A stretch of 57,656 nt of DNA, taken from positions 1-57,656 of the forward strand of contig CALBEV010000147.1 in the NCBI GenBank assembly GCA_937891045.1, given 5' to 3'. This document shows positions 43,135-52,710 of the stretch, in pieces (the stretch's first letter is position 1; the number at the start of each line of letters is the position of its first letter). The translations under genes were made by a program, and so were the position numbers. The stretch is from an uncultured Burkholderiales bacterium (GTDB taxonomy: Bacteria; Pseudomonadota; Gammaproteobacteria; Burkholderiales; Burkholderiaceae). Under the pieces are notes generated by a model, which was not told where the DNA came from, searched no databases, and was given only the letters and a program-made list of their open reading frames with translations.

Positions 43135-44369
43135 TGCAACTCTCGGTCTACGTGCTTGGACGAGAAGTGGCCACGCTGGCGCAATCGGGCGACTTCAAGA
43201 GCGTGTTGTCTTACCACCAAGGGACAGCACAGGACGACTTCGTCTCGCTCACCATGCCTGTTCGCACCGAAAGTTATGTGTGGGACGACCAGTTGCCGCC
43301 GGTGCTGCAAATGAATTTGCCTGAAGGTTACTTGCTGCAAGTCTTGCAAGAACAGTTCGGCCCGCACATTGGTGCCCATCCCATCGCCTTGCTGTCAGTC
43401 ATCGGGCGCAACATGGTGGGACGACTTCAAGTGGCAACTTCAGGGGCCGAACTTCGGATGCCCGCGCAAGCCTTTGAAGTGGCTGCCTTGCTCAAGGGTG
43501 ACAACTCTGAAGCGGCCTTTGCAGAACTGGTTCGCGCCCATGCCAGCAGTGGCGTTTCAGGGATGGTGCCTAAATTTTTAGATGCCGTGTCGCCCGCCGC
43601 TGATCTGTTGTCACCGCATCCCAAAGCCAGCCTGATCACCCAACGCCACATCATCAAGGGCTCTAGCGCCAAGCTGCCTTTTGTGGCCTTGAACGAACAT
43701 CTGTGCATGCAAGTGGTTCGGCGTGTCATGTCGACTGCGAAAACCGAGGTCTCTGACGATGGTCAAGCCCTGGTCGTCCATCGCTTTGACGTCGATGAGC
43801 AAGGCCAAGCGCATTGGGGCATGGAAGATTTCTGCAGCTTGCTGGGATTGCGCTCGTCAGCTAAGTACAACACCACTTGGGAGCGCATCGCCAAAGCCAT
43901 TCGCATCCATGTGCCTGGTCCTCAAAGAATGGAAACCTTCCGCCAGTTGGCCTCGACCCTGCTGCTGACCTACGCCTTGCGCAATGCGGATTTCCATGCG
44001 AAAAACATGGCCCTTCTCTATACCAACCGAGGCGATGTGCATTTGTCCCCCGCCTACGACATGCTCACAACCCATGTTTATGCAGGCTTTGCCAACAATC
44101 CGCCCGCCATTGAATTCATGGGCAAAAAAACCTGGCTGCCTGGCAAGCATTTGCAAAAGTTCATCGTCAACTGTTTCGGCATCCCACTCAAAGAACAACT
44201 GTTGATGGTGCAAGCCATCAGCGACGCCGTGGCGGATGTGAGCCATGAAGTCCACCAAGCCATGAGCGAACATCCAGGCTTCCAAGACATCGGACATCGC
44301 ATGCTGCAATGTTGGACAGAGGGTGTCCAAGGTCTGCGGGATGAACGGGTTTATGCCTTGCGGCCCTGA
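43134..44369 (+). CDS. hipA: HipA-family serine/threonine kinase toxin
   Basis: 411-residue HipA-type kinase; E. coli HipA phosphorylates glutamyl-tRNA synthetase and causes persistence. Seen: SLTMPVRTESYVWDDQLPPV and FFENLLPEG-like NLPEGYLLQ in the N-terminal part, a SGVSGMVPKFL nucleotide loop, HIIKGSSAKLP with the ATP-binding Lys, catalytic loop NADFHAKNMALLY and the metal-binding SPAYDMLTT. All key kinase residues seem present. Start ATG 43134 (an adjacent TTG at 43131 is in frame). The target may differ from E. coli. Confidence 0.88.
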   Translation: MQLSVYVLGREVATLAQSGDFKSVLSYHQGTAQDDFVSLTMPVRTESYVWDDQLPPVLQMNLPEGYLLQVLQEQFGPHIGAHPIALLSVIGRNMVGRLQVATSGAELRMPAQAFEVAALLKGDNSEAAFAELVRAHASSGVSGMVPKFLDAVSPAADLLSPHPKASLITQRHIIKGSSAKLPFVALNEHLCMQVVRRVMSTAKTEVSDDGQALVVHRFDVDEQGQAHWGMEDFCSLLGLRSSAKYNTTWERIAKAIRIHVPGPQRMETFRQLASTLLLTYALRNADFHAKNMALLYTNRGDVHLSPAYDMLTTHVYAGFANNPPAIEFMGKKTWLPGKHLQKFIVNCFGIPLKEQLLMVQAISDAVADVSHEVHQAMSEHPGFQDIGHRMLQCWTEGVQGLRDERVYALRP

Positions 44370-44425
44370 CCGACAAACTGCGGCCCCAAGTCTTCCGCCT
44401 GGGCTTCCTGCGGTAAGGCCCGCCC

Positions 44426-45415
44426 TCAAGCCATCAATTCAATCTGTTCCCGCAAAGTGTCGCACTGCCCGCGCCAATAGTCGGCGGTGCCAAACCAAGG
44501 AAAGTGCATGGGAAAGGCTGGGTCGTCTTGGCGGCTGGCCAGCCAGGCGCTGTAGTGAATGATGCGCAGGGTGCGCAGCGGCTCGATCCACTGCACCTCT
44601 TGCATGTCAAACGGCCTCATGCTTTCGTAGCCTTCGAGCACGGTGAACAGTTTTTGGCGGCGTTCTTGTTCTTCGCCGTGCAACAGCATCCACAGGTCTT
44701 GCACAGCGGGGCCCATGCGAGCATCGTCCAAATCCACAAAATGTGGCCCAGCTTCAGGCATGCCTTGCGGCGTCCACAAGATATTGCCGGGGTGGCAGTC
44801 GCCGTGAAGCCGCAAGCTGCGCACTTGCGCGGGCATTTTTTGGCGCACCAATTCCAACGCTTGGTTGCACAAGCTCAGCCACTGTTGCGCCACTTCAGGT
44901 GGCACCCAGTTTTCGCGCATCAGCAAGTCGCGTGAGGCTTCGCCAAAAGTGTGCAGGTTCAGCGCGGGGCGGTGCACAAAGGCCTGGCGCTCGCCCACCA
45001 AGTGCATGCGGGCCATCAAACGGCCAATCCACATCAGCACCTCGGGGTCGTCCAGTTCGGGGGCGCGGCCACCACGGCAGGGGCTGACGCTGAACCAGAA
45101 ATGCCCATCCAAGCCCTCATGCAGGATGCGGGCTTCGTGCAAGCGCAGACCGTTCAAAGTGAGCGGCCCCACCACCGGAATGTCCTCAGCCATCAACTCA
45201 TCGGTGAAGGCGTGTTCTTCGCGAATTTGCGCTTCGCTCCATCGCCCGGGTCGGTAGAACTTGGCCACCACCGTGCTGTCGTCGTCCAAATGCACTTGGT
45301 ACACGCGGTTTTCATACGAGCTGAGCGCACTCAAGCGACCGTCCACTGGCAAGCCCAAAGCGCTCAAGGCGTCCAACACCACCGAGGGTGTCAAGGCTTG
45401 ATAGGGGTGCGTCAC
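44426..45415 (-). CDS. srkA: stress response kinase SrkA/RdoA (YihE-like)
   Basis: 329-residue APH/choline-kinase-fold Ser/Thr kinase; in E. coli it protects from envelope and antibiotic stress and is part of the Cpx regulon. Motifs: SYENRVYQV, VAKFYRPGRWS with the ATP Lys, LRLHGDCHPGNILW catalytic loop and FVDLDDARMGPAVQDLWML metal site. Start is GTG 45415, immediately before the DUF1840 stop, so the two genes are coupled. Substrate protein unknown. Confidence 0.9.
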   Translation of the reverse strand: MTHPYQALTPSVVLDALSALGLPVDGRLSALSSYENRVYQVHLDDDSTVVAKFYRPGRWSEAQIREEHAFTDELMAEDIPVVGPLTLNGLRLHEARILHEGLDGHFWFSVSPCRGGRAPELDDPEVLMWIGRLMARMHLVGERQAFVHRPALNLHTFGEASRDLLMRENWVPPEVAQQWLSLCNQALELVRQKMPAQVRSLRLHGDCHPGNILWTPQGMPEAGPHFVDLDDARMGPAVQDLWMLLHGEEQERRQKLFTVLEGYESMRPFDMQEVQWIEPLRTLRIIHYSAWLASRQDDPAFPMHFPWFGTADYWRGQCDTLREQIELMA

Positions 45416-45739
45416 CTACACACCCCAGACGATGGGATGTCCGGCTTGGTGACAGCGTTGCAGCATGTCGATGATGGGTTTGCTGCGCTGGCGCAGGCTG
45501 ATGCCCTCTAGACGCGGCGCGGGCTGGCCTTGGGCGGCGGCGTCGGCAGCGGCCTGGGCTTGCGCGGCTTCTTGTTGCTGAACGGCTTGTTGCAGCGCTG
45601 CAATGGCGGCGGGCATCTCCAGGGCGTCGATGATGCCTTGGGGCCCGGGTGTTTTGCCAATGATCTGCAGGAACTGAACGCCTTGCGGCTCCAACAGAAT
45701 CAGGTCGCCAGCGGCTTTGGATTTGAATTTGTAAATCAT
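45416..45739 (-). CDS. DUF1840 domain protein
   Basis: 107-residue protein: MIYKFKSKAAGDLILLEPQG, then GIIDALEMPAAIAALQQAV, an Ala/Gln-rich low-complexity segment and the C-terminal LRQRSKPIIDMLQRCHQAG. This is the DUF1840 pattern common in betaproteobacteria; no function is known. Start ATG 45739; longer frames upstream run into the divergent monooxygenase gene. Followed directly by srkA. Confidence 0.82.
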   Translation of the reverse strand: MIYKFKSKAAGDLILLEPQGVQFLQIIGKTPGPQGIIDALEMPAAIAALQQAVQQQEAAQAQAAADAAAQGQPAPRLEGISLRQRSKPIIDMLQRCHQAGHPIVWGV

Positions 45740-45863
45740 GGCGCTATTGTGCGCTTGGCCATCACCCACGCTGTTCCAAGCGTCCAAGCCAGGCCAAGGC
45801 CTCAAGGGAAAACCCTCGCGGCTGAAATAAGGCTTGACGTGATTTACTTTAGGCCTCAACAAT

Positions 45864-48155
45864 ATGGGTATGAACATTATGTGCATTGGCGGCGGCCCCG
45901 CTGGTTTGTATTTCGCGCTGCTCATGAAGCAGCAAAACCCGGCGCACCAGATCACCGTGGTCGAACGCAACCGCCCCTACGACACCTTCGGCTGGGGCGT
46001 GGTGTTCAGCGATCAAACCCTGCAAAACCTGCAAGCTGCTGATGCGCACACAGCCGAACTGATTGGCAATGCGTTCAACCACTGGGACGACATCGAGGTG
46101 TTTTTCAAAGGACAGTCGGTGCGCTCCACTGGCCACGGCTTTTGCGGCATCGGACGCAAGCACTTGCTCAACATCTTGCAGCAGCGTTGCGAAGAGCTGG
46201 ATGTGAAGTTGGTGTTTGAAACCGATGTGGCCGACGACCAAGCCCTGGCTTTGCACTACCAAGCTGATTTGGTGATTGCCAGCGATGGCTTGAACAGCCG
46301 CATCCGCACCCGCTATGCCGACACCTACCAACCCAACATCGATGTGCGCGATTGCCGCTTTGTCTGGTTGGGCACGCACAAAACCTTTGACGCTTTCACC
46401 TTCGCCTTCGAAGAAACCGAGCACGGCTGGTTTCAAGCCCATGCCTACAAGTACGACGAACACACGTCCACGTTCATTGTGGAAACCCCCGCGTCGGTGT
46501 GGCAAGCGCACGGCATCGACCAGATGAGCCAAGATGAAGCGGTGGCCTTTTGTCAAAACCTGTTTGCCAAGTATTTGGATGGGCACGAATTGATGAGCAA
46601 CGCAGCGCATTTGCGTGGCTCGGCCAACTGGATTCAATTTCCCCGGGTGATTTGCAACACGTGGGTGCATTGGGAAACGCTGAACAACAAACGCACACCC
46701 ATCGTGCTGATGGGGGATGCGGCCCACACTGCACATTACTCGATTGGCAGCGGCACCAAGCTCGCGCTAGAAGACGCGATTGACTTGGCCAACACCTTTG
46801 CCCAGCACCCCGATGCCGACATGGCCACCGTTTTGCAAGCCTATGTCGATCGGCGCAGTGTCGAGGTGCTGAAAATTCAAAACGCGGCCCGCAATTCCAC
46901 CGAATGGTTTGAGCATGTGAACCGCTACACCCACATGGACATCGAGCAGTTCACCTACTCGTTGCTGACGCGTTCGCAGCGTATCAGCCACGAAAACCTG
47001 CGTGTGCGGGACCCGCAATGGTTGCAGCATTTCGAGGCTTGGTTGTCGGGTGGTCGTGCCAAGGCGCCCATGCTCTTGCCCTACACCTTGCGCGGCCTCA
47101 GCTTGAAAAACCGCATCGTCGTCTCGCCCATGGCCACTTACAAAGCGGTGAATGGTGTGGTGAACGACTTTCATTTGGTGCATCACGGTGCACGTGCCTT
47201 GGGTGGCGCTGGTTTGTTGATGGTGGAGATGACCAGCCCCACGCCCGAGGGCCGCATCACACCGGGTTGCCCGGGCTTGTGGAACGATGAACAACAACAA
47301 GCCTTCAAACGCATCACCGACTTTGTCCACGGCCAGGATGCACACATCGGTTTGCAGCTGGGTCACAGTGGTGCCAAGGGCTCAACGCAGTTGGGCTGGG
47401 AAGCGATAGATGAACCCTTGCTGGCCAACAACTGGCCCCTGATGGCAGCCAGCGCCGTGCCTTATGGCCCAAACAACCAAACGCCCCGCGCCATGAACAC
47501 CGACGACATGCAGGCACTGACAGCGGCGTTTGTTGCCGCCTCGCTGCGTGCTGATGCGGCGGGCTTTGATTGGCTGGAGTTGCATTGCGCCCATGGTTAT
47601 CTGCTGTCGGGTTTCATCTGCCCCTTGACCAACCAGCGCAGCGACGAGTTCGGTGGCAGCTTGGCCAACCGTTGTCGCTATCCCTTGCAAGTGTTTCAAG
47701 CCATGCGGGCTGTGTGGCCTGCCCACAAACCCATGAGTGTGCGCATCTCGGCGCACGATTGGGCGCCAGGGGGCAACACAGATGACGATGCGGTGGCGAT
47801 GGCCCAGTTGTTCAAAGCCGCCGGTTGCGATCTGATCGACGTGTCGTCCGGTCAAACCACCCGCGCTGCCAAGCCGGTTTATGGGCGCATGTACCAAACA
47901 CCGTTTGCCGACCGGATTCGCAACGAGGTGCACATCGCCACCATGGCGGTGGGGGCCATCAGCGAAGCCGACCATGCCAACAGCATCATCGCGGCAGGCC
48001 GCGCCGATTTGTGCGCCATCGCCCGCCCGCATTTGGCCGATCCGAATTGGACCCTGCACGAAGCCGCCAAATTGGGCAGTCGTGATGTGGTCTGGCCCCA
48101 GCCCTATGAAAGCGGCCGGGATCAGCTTTATCGATTACTTCAAACACCACGCTGA
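45864..48155 (+). CDS. bifunctional FAD-dependent aryl-CoA monooxygenase / old-yellow-enzyme reductase (2-aminobenzoyl-CoA monooxygenase/reductase-like)
   Basis: 763-residue fusion. Residues 1-~390 form a flavin hydroxylase with [26 protein letters not shown] and [21 protein letters not shown]. Residues ~395-763 form an old-yellow-enzyme barrel: [33 protein letters not shown] and RPHLADP. This architecture is known from 2-aminobenzoyl-CoA monooxygenase/reductase and salicylyl-CoA 5-hydroxylase. The downstream aryl-CoA ligase and RidA gene favour 2-aminobenzoyl-CoA, but salicylyl-CoA is possible. ATG 45870 is an alternative start that would put GGGPAG at the usual distance. Confidence 0.87.
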   Translation: MGMNIMCIGGGPAGLYFALLMKQQNPAHQITVVERNRPYDTFGWGVVFSDQTLQNLQAADAHTAELIGNAFNHWDDIEVFFKGQSVRSTGHGFCGIGRKHLLNILQQRCEELDVKLVFETDVADDQALALHYQADLVIASDGLNSRIRTRYADTYQPNIDVRDCRFVWLGTHKTFDAFTFAFEETEHGWFQAHAYKYDEHTSTFIVETPASVWQAHGIDQMSQDEAVAFCQNLFAKYLDGHELMSNAAHLRGSANWIQFPRVICNTWVHWETLNNKRTPIVLMGDAAHTAHYSIGSGTKLALEDAIDLANTFAQHPDADMATVLQAYVDRRSVEVLKIQNAARNSTEWFEHVNRYTHMDIEQFTYSLLTRSQRISHENLRVRDPQWLQHFEAWLSGGRAKAPMLLPYTLRGLSLKNRIVVSPMATYKAVNGVVNDFHLVHHGARALGGAGLLMVEMTSPTPEGRITPGCPGLWNDEQQQAFKRITDFVHGQDAHIGLQLGHSGAKGSTQLGWEAIDEPLLANNWPLMAASAVPYGPNNQTPRAMNTDDMQALTAAFVAASLRADAAGFDWLELHCAHGYLLSGFICPLTNQRSDEFGGSLANRCRYPLQVFQAMRAVWPAHKPMSVRISAHDWAPGGNTDDDAVAMAQLFKAAGCDLIDVSSGQTTRAAKPVYGRMYQTPFADRIRNEVHIATMAVGAISEADHANSIIAAGRADLCAIARPHLADPNWTLHEAAKLGSRDVVWPQPYESGRDQLYRLLQTPR

Positions 48156-48157
48156 CC

Positions 48158-48625
48158 ATGGACCTTGAAGCCCGCGCCCACAGCAAGCACCCCGAAGCCC
48201 TGCGACTGTGGCTTCGCATGCTCACCTGCACCCAACTGATTGAAAAACAAGTGCGCATCGGTTTGCGCGACGAGTTCAGCACCACCTTGCCGCGCTTTGA
48301 TTTGTTGGCGCAGCTCGAGCGCGAACCGCAAGGCATGAAGATGACCGCGTTGTCGCGCCGCATGATGGTGACCAGCGGCAACATCACCCCAGTGACCGAC
48401 CAGTTGGTGAAAGAAGGCTTGATTGAGCGCAGCAGTGTGGATGGCGACCGCCGCGCTTGGTTGATTCGGCTCACACCTGCAGGCCGCGCCCTGTTTAAAA
48501 AAATGGCTAAGCGCCACGAGGCTTGGATTGTTCAAGCATTCGATGCTCTCAGCAGCAAAGAGTTGCAAGCCTTGCACGGCTTTCTCGGTCGCGTCAAACA
48601 ACACAGTGCCACGGAGACTTCATGA
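48158..48625 (+). CDS. MarR-family regulator of the aryl-CoA cluster
   Basis: 155-residue winged-helix regulator: helices around 15-45, [32 protein letters not shown] (about 65-92) and wing [18 protein letters not shown]. MarR proteins in aromatic operons usually repress until a CoA thioester binds. It begins 2 bases after the monooxygenase stop and its own stop overlaps the crotonase start, so it is co-transcribed with the pathway. Confidence 0.9.
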   Translation: MDLEARAHSKHPEALRLWLRMLTCTQLIEKQVRIGLRDEFSTTLPRFDLLAQLEREPQGMKMTALSRRMMVTSGNITPVTDQLVKEGLIERSSVDGDRRAWLIRLTPAGRALFKKMAKRHEAWIVQAFDALSSKELQALHGFLGRVKQHSATETS

Positions 48626-49479
48626 AACACCACATCCCCGACCAGAACCCCATGCGTGGGCAATACCAAGCCTTGGCGTCACAAACTGCCCAGCATTTTT
48701 CATGGGCCTGTGATGACAAAGGTGTGGCCACCATCACCTTGAACCGACCCGAACGCAAAAACCCACTCACCTTCGCGTCCTATGCCGAGTTGCGGGATTT
48801 GTTCGTGCAACTGCGCGTGGCCACCGATGTGCGCGTGGTGGTGTTGCAAGGGGCAGGTGGCAACTTTTGCTCGGGTGGTGATGTGCACGAAATCATCGGA
48901 CCGCTCACCAAGATGACCATGCCCGAGTTGCTGGCCTTCACCCGCATGACCGGCGACTTGGTGAAAGCCATGCGCCTGTGTCCGCAGCCCATCGTGGCCG
49001 CCATCGATGGCGTGTGTGCCGGGGCTGGAGCCATGCTGGCCTTGGCCTCAGACATGCGCTTGGGCAGCACCACCACCAAGGTGTCGTATTTGTTTTCACG
49101 CGTGGGCTTGGCCGGTGCCGACATGGGCGCTTGCAGTTTGTTGCCGCGCGTGATTGGCCAAGGACGGGCCAGTGAATTGCTGTTCACTGGCCGCGCCATG
49201 ACGGCAGCAGAAGGTCAAGCCTGGGGCTTTTTCAACAGCTTGCACGAGGCTGATGCGCTGGGTGCCGCCGCCCACAGTGTGGCGCTTGGTTTGGCGCAAG
49301 GCCCCAGCTTCGCCCACGGCATGACCAAAACCATGTTGCACCAAGAGTGGGCCATGACGCTGGACCAAGCGATTGAGGCGGAAGCGCAAGCGCAAGCGAT
49401 TTGCATGCAAACCCAAGATTTCCACCGCGCCTATGAAGCCTTCGCGGCCAAACAACAACCTGTGTTTCAAGGTGATTGA
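48622..49479 (+). CDS. crotonase (enoyl-CoA hydratase/isomerase) family protein
   Basis: 285-residue crotonase-fold enzyme with oxyanion-hole motif [13 protein letters not shown] (about 85-97) and [19 protein letters not shown] (about 133-151). By eye, the two catalytic Glu of classical enoyl-CoA hydratase fall on Met and Gly here, while an Asp in VGLAGADMG aligns with the dienoyl-CoA isomerase Asp. It may be an isomerase or ring hydrolase rather than a simple hydratase. Start ATG 48622 (ATGA with marR). Confidence 0.85.
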   Translation: MKHHIPDQNPMRGQYQALASQTAQHFSWACDDKGVATITLNRPERKNPLTFASYAELRDLFVQLRVATDVRVVVLQGAGGNFCSGGDVHEIIGPLTKMTMPELLAFTRMTGDLVKAMRLCPQPIVAAIDGVCAGAGAMLALASDMRLGSTTTKVSYLFSRVGLAGADMGACSLLPRVIGQGRASELLFTGRAMTAAEGQAWGFFNSLHEADALGAAAHSVALGLAQGPSFAHGMTKTMLHQEWAMTLDQAIEAEAQAQAICMQTQDFHRAYEAFAAKQQPVFQGD

Positions 49480-49480
49480 G

Positions 49481-50650
49481 ATGAACTCCCATTGGCAACT
49501 GCCGTTTTTTGAAGACCGCCACCGCGAACTGGCCACGGCCTTGCAGGCTTGGATGCAAAACCAGCATGTGCACGAGGCGGATGACCGCGCTGCTTGCCGC
49601 GAATGGGTGCAACGCTTGGGGGATGCGGGTTGGTTGCGCTATGTCGTCACCTCGGCGCACGGTGGGGCTTGGGACACTTTGGATTCACGCGCCTTGGTCA
49701 TCATCCGCGAAACCTTGTCGCAGTTTTCACCCTTGGCCGATTTCGCATTCGCGATGCAAGGCTTGGGCAGTGGGGCCATCACCTTGGCAGGCACACCCGC
49801 GCAGCAAGCGCACTACCTCCCCGCGGTGGCAAGTGGCGAGATGATTGCCGCGTTTGCGCTCAGTGAGCCGGATGCGGGCTCGGATGTGGCGGGGATGCAA
49901 ACCCATGTCAGCCTCACTGCAGACGGCTTTGTGATGAACGGCTGCAAAACCTGGATCAGCAACGGCGGCTTGGCACATTTCTATGTGGTATTTGCCAAAA
50001 CCGATGTGACGGCGGGTGCTCGTGGCATCACGGCCTTCATCGTGGATGCGGACAGCCCTGGATTGAATGACGACACGCATTTGCAGGTGATGTCGCCGCA
50101 CCCCTTGGCCACCCTGCATTTTGACCACTGCGCATTGCCCGCTTCTTCGCAACTGGGCGACATGCATGGCGGTTTCAAGTTGGCAATGCGCACCTTGGAT
50201 ATTTTTAGAGCCTCTGTGGCAGGTGCAGCTTTGGGCATGGGCCGCCGCGCCTTGAATGAGGCTCTTCAGTACACGCAACAACGCCAGATGTTTGGCAAGC
50301 ACTTGGCCGACTTTCAACTGACGCAAGCGCGTCTGGGTGACATGGCTTGTTTGTTGGATGCAGGTGCATTGCTGACCTACCGTGCAGCTTGGATGCGCGA
50401 CACCTTGGGCAGCGATGGCGCAGGCGCTGCGGCCTACACCCAGGCGGCCGCCATGGCCAAACTCACCGCCACCGAAAACGCCTCCAAGGTGATCGACATG
50501 GCGCTTCAAATGCACGGCGGCACAGGCGTTTTGGTGGGCAACAAGCTGGAGTCGTTGTACCGCGATATTCGCTCCTTGCGCATTTACGAAGGTGCTTCTG
50601 AAGTGCAGCAACTCATCATCGGCAAGTCGGTCCTCAAGGGTTCTGCATGA
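49481..50650 (+). CDS. acyl-CoA dehydrogenase family protein
   Basis: 389-residue flavoprotein: FALSEPDAGSDVAGMQT (about 122-138), KTWISNGGLAHFYVVFA, HGGFKLAMRTLDIFRASVAGAALGMGRRAL and MHGGTGVLVGNKLESLYRDIRSLRIYEGASEVQQL. The Glu in IYEGASE is the expected catalytic base. It would introduce or remove a double bond on the ring-derived CoA ester. Start ATG 49481 is one base after the crotonase stop (TGAGATG). The stop overlaps the ligase ATG. Confidence 0.9.
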   Translation: MNSHWQLPFFEDRHRELATALQAWMQNQHVHEADDRAACREWVQRLGDAGWLRYVVTSAHGGAWDTLDSRALVIIRETLSQFSPLADFAFAMQGLGSGAITLAGTPAQQAHYLPAVASGEMIAAFALSEPDAGSDVAGMQTHVSLTADGFVMNGCKTWISNGGLAHFYVVFAKTDVTAGARGITAFIVDADSPGLNDDTHLQVMSPHPLATLHFDHCALPASSQLGDMHGGFKLAMRTLDIFRASVAGAALGMGRRALNEALQYTQQRQMFGKHLADFQLTQARLGDMACLLDAGALLTYRAAWMRDTLGSDGAGAAAYTQAAAMAKLTATENASKVIDMALQMHGGTGVLVGNKLESLYRDIRSLRIYEGASEVQQLIIGKSVLKGSA

Positions 50651-52263
50651 GCGCCCAAAGCGATCGGTTTGTGCATGATCGCTTGCCACCCCGGGCTGCG
50701 TGGCCGCAGTTTTTATACCCCACTGGCTCTCCTGCAGGCGATCAGGTTTTGAATCTGGTGACCGAACTGCTGGACAAGGCCTTGACGCAGCCCTGGGCAG
50801 ATGCGCCGCTGTTTCGCTCGGCCCACGAAACACTGAGTTACCGGCAAGCACAGGTTTTGGTGAATCAACGCGCCCATTATTTGGTCCATGTGCTGGGGCT
50901 TGTGCCTGGCAACCGTGTTTTGATTCGTGGCACCAACTCCATTGGATTTGCATTGTGTTGGTTGGCCGTGGTGAAAGCAGGTTTGATCGCGGTGTCCACC
51001 ATGCCCATGCTGCGTGCCAAGGAGTTGTGTGAGGTCATCCACAAAGCACAGCCTGTGTTGGCGTTGTGTGAGGCGCATTTGGCTGATGAGTTGGCATTGG
51101 CACAACAGCAGTGCTCCCGCTTGTTTTCGGTGGTTTTGTTTGGCGACGCGCATTTGGCAGCTGGACTGGAACAGTTGTCAGGTGCTTTGCCCACGGTGTT
51201 CGAGGCTTGCCCCACCACTGGCGACGACATCGCCATGCTCGCCTTCACCTCCGGCACCACCGGCTCGCCCAAGTCGGCGTGTCATTCGCATTTGGATGTG
51301 TGGTCGGCTTGTCAGGCTTGGCCTGTGTCGGTGTTGCAAGCATCCCCATCTGATATTGTTGTTGGCACTCCTCCGTTGGCCTTCACCTTTGGCCTCGGTG
51401 GTTTGTTGTTGTTTCCCATGGTGGCGGGTGCATCTGTGTATTACCCCAGCGGTCCTTTGAACCCTGAGTCCATGTTGCGTGCCTTGCAAGATGCTGGCTG
51501 CACGATTTGCTACACCGCACCCACCTTCTACCGACAAATGGCACCCCTCATCGCCGCGGTATCGGTGCCGAGTTTGCGCGTGAGCGTGAGTGCTGGTGAA
51601 GCATTGCCCGACACCACACGTCAGCTTTGGAAACAAGCCTGTGGCATCGAGATGCTGGACGGCATTGGCGCCACCGAGATGTTTCACATCTTCATTTCTT
51701 CACCGCCTGAGCGCGTTCGCACGGGCAGCTTAGGGCAAGTTGTGCCGGGCTATGAAGCCTGTGTGTTGGATGAGCAGGGTGCACCCTTGCCCCATGGCCA
51801 GGTGGGCCGATTGGCGGTGCGCGGCCCGACCGGCTGCAAGTATTTGGACGATGCACGTCAAGCCACCTATGTGCAACATGGTTGGAACTTTCCTGGCGAC
51901 GCGGTCTTTCAAGATGCTGATGGTTACTTTCACTATCAGTCTAGGGCGGATGACATGATCATCAGCGCGGGCTACAACATCGCTGGCCCCGAAGTGGAGG
52001 ACGCTTTGCTCAAGCATCCGGCTGTTTTGGAATGCGCTGTGGTGGGCAAGCCCGACTCAGAGCGGGGCATGTTGGTGCAAGCCTTTTGTGTGTTGAGCCC
52101 TGGCTTCGTCGCCAACGAGGCAATCGTCAAACTCTTGCAAGAGCATGTGAAGTCGTCCCTGGCGCCTTACAAGTATCCGCGTGACGTGGTCTTTTTAGAA
52201 GCCCTGCCACGCACACCCACGGGCAAATTGCAGCGCTTCAAATTGCGCTCACCTCTTATTTGA
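50647..52263 (+). CDS. benzoate-type CoA ligase (probable 2-aminobenzoate-CoA ligase)
   Basis: 538-residue ANL ligase of the benzoate-CoA ligase clade. P-loop FTSGTTGSPKSACHSH (about 200-215), FGLGGLLLFPM, YTAPTFYRQM, SAGEALPDTTRQLW, GIGATEMFHIF, YNIAGPEVEDALL and the C-terminal catalytic Lys in PRTPTGKLQRFK are present. It would activate the aromatic acid that the bifunctional monooxygenase then attacks; context favours 2-aminobenzoate (anthranilate), but benzoate or salicylate cannot be excluded from sequence. Confidence 0.87.
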   Translation: MSAQSDRFVHDRLPPRAAWPQFLYPTGSPAGDQVLNLVTELLDKALTQPWADAPLFRSAHETLSYRQAQVLVNQRAHYLVHVLGLVPGNRVLIRGTNSIGFALCWLAVVKAGLIAVSTMPMLRAKELCEVIHKAQPVLALCEAHLADELALAQQQCSRLFSVVLFGDAHLAAGLEQLSGALPTVFEACPTTGDDIAMLAFTSGTTGSPKSACHSHLDVWSACQAWPVSVLQASPSDIVVGTPPLAFTFGLGGLLLFPMVAGASVYYPSGPLNPESMLRALQDAGCTICYTAPTFYRQMAPLIAAVSVPSLRVSVSAGEALPDTTRQLWKQACGIEMLDGIGATEMFHIFISSPPERVRTGSLGQVVPGYEACVLDEQGAPLPHGQVGRLAVRGPTGCKYLDDARQATYVQHGWNFPGDAVFQDADGYFHYQSRADDMIISAGYNIAGPEVEDALLKHPAVLECAVVGKPDSERGMLVQAFCVLSPGFVANEAIVKLLQEHVKSSLAPYKYPRDVVFLEALPRTPTGKLQRFKLRSPLI

Positions 52264-52271
52264 AAGTATTT

Positions 52272-52667
52272 ATGAACACTGTTTTACTGCCTGAAAGCTG
52301 GGAACGCCCCAAGGGTTATGCCAATGGCATCGCTGCGCGTGGCACACATATTTTTGTCGGCGGCCAAATTGGTTGGAATCCCTTACAACACTTTGAGTCT
52401 GATGATTTCGTGCTGCAAACGGCGCAAGCTCTGCGCAATGTGTTGGCTGTGCTGCACGCGGCCCACGCGGGTCCTGAACACATGGTGCGCATGACCTGGT
52501 ACATCACCGACCGAGATACCTACGCATCGCGATTGCGCGACATTGGCGCGGTCTATCGCGACGTGATGGGCAAGCACTTTCCGGCCATGACTTGTGTGGT
52601 GGTGAAAGCCTTGGTGGAAGAACGTGCCTTGGTGGAAATTGAAGTGACGGCAGTGTTGCCGGATTGA
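52272..52667 (+). CDS. RidA-family protein (enamine/imine deaminase candidate)
   Basis: 131-residue RidA/YjgF fold: YANGIAARGTHIFVGGQIGWNP, VLAVLHAAHAGPEHMVRMTWYITD and FPAMTCVVVKALVEERALVEIEVTA. Archetypal RidA hydrolyses reactive enamines/imines using an Arg near the end; here the matching stretch VKALVEERAL shows Lys/Ala instead, as in other Rid subfamilies, so activity is not certain. In this pathway it could hydrolyse the enamine formed when 2-aminobenzoyl-CoA is dearomatised. Start ATG 52272 is preferred over TTG 52260, which overlaps the ligase stop. Confidence 0.87.
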   Translation: MNTVLLPESWERPKGYANGIAARGTHIFVGGQIGWNPLQHFESDDFVLQTAQALRNVLAVLHAAHAGPEHMVRMTWYITDRDTYASRLRDIGAVYRDVMGKHFPAMTCVVVKALVEERALVEIEVTAVLPD

Positions 52668-52671
52668 TGGG

Positions 52672-52710
52672 TTGTGAAAGCTTGGCCTTGTTGCAAAACT
52701 TTTTTCACAA
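52672..52710. terminator. convergent stem-loop between ridA-like and hydrolase genes
   Basis: An 8-bp inverted repeat (TTGTGAAA at 52672-52679, TTTCACAA at 52703-52710) spans the gap between two convergent genes and touches the hydrolase stop. On the plus strand a run of six T precedes the right arm. The loop is 23 bases, so efficiency as a bidirectional terminator is doubtful. Confidence 0.3.

Noticed and set aside
42859..44369. hipBA as part of a prophage or insertion element
   Set aside because: No integrase, transposase, terminal repeats or target duplications are seen on either side; flanking genes are ordinary chromosomal genes.
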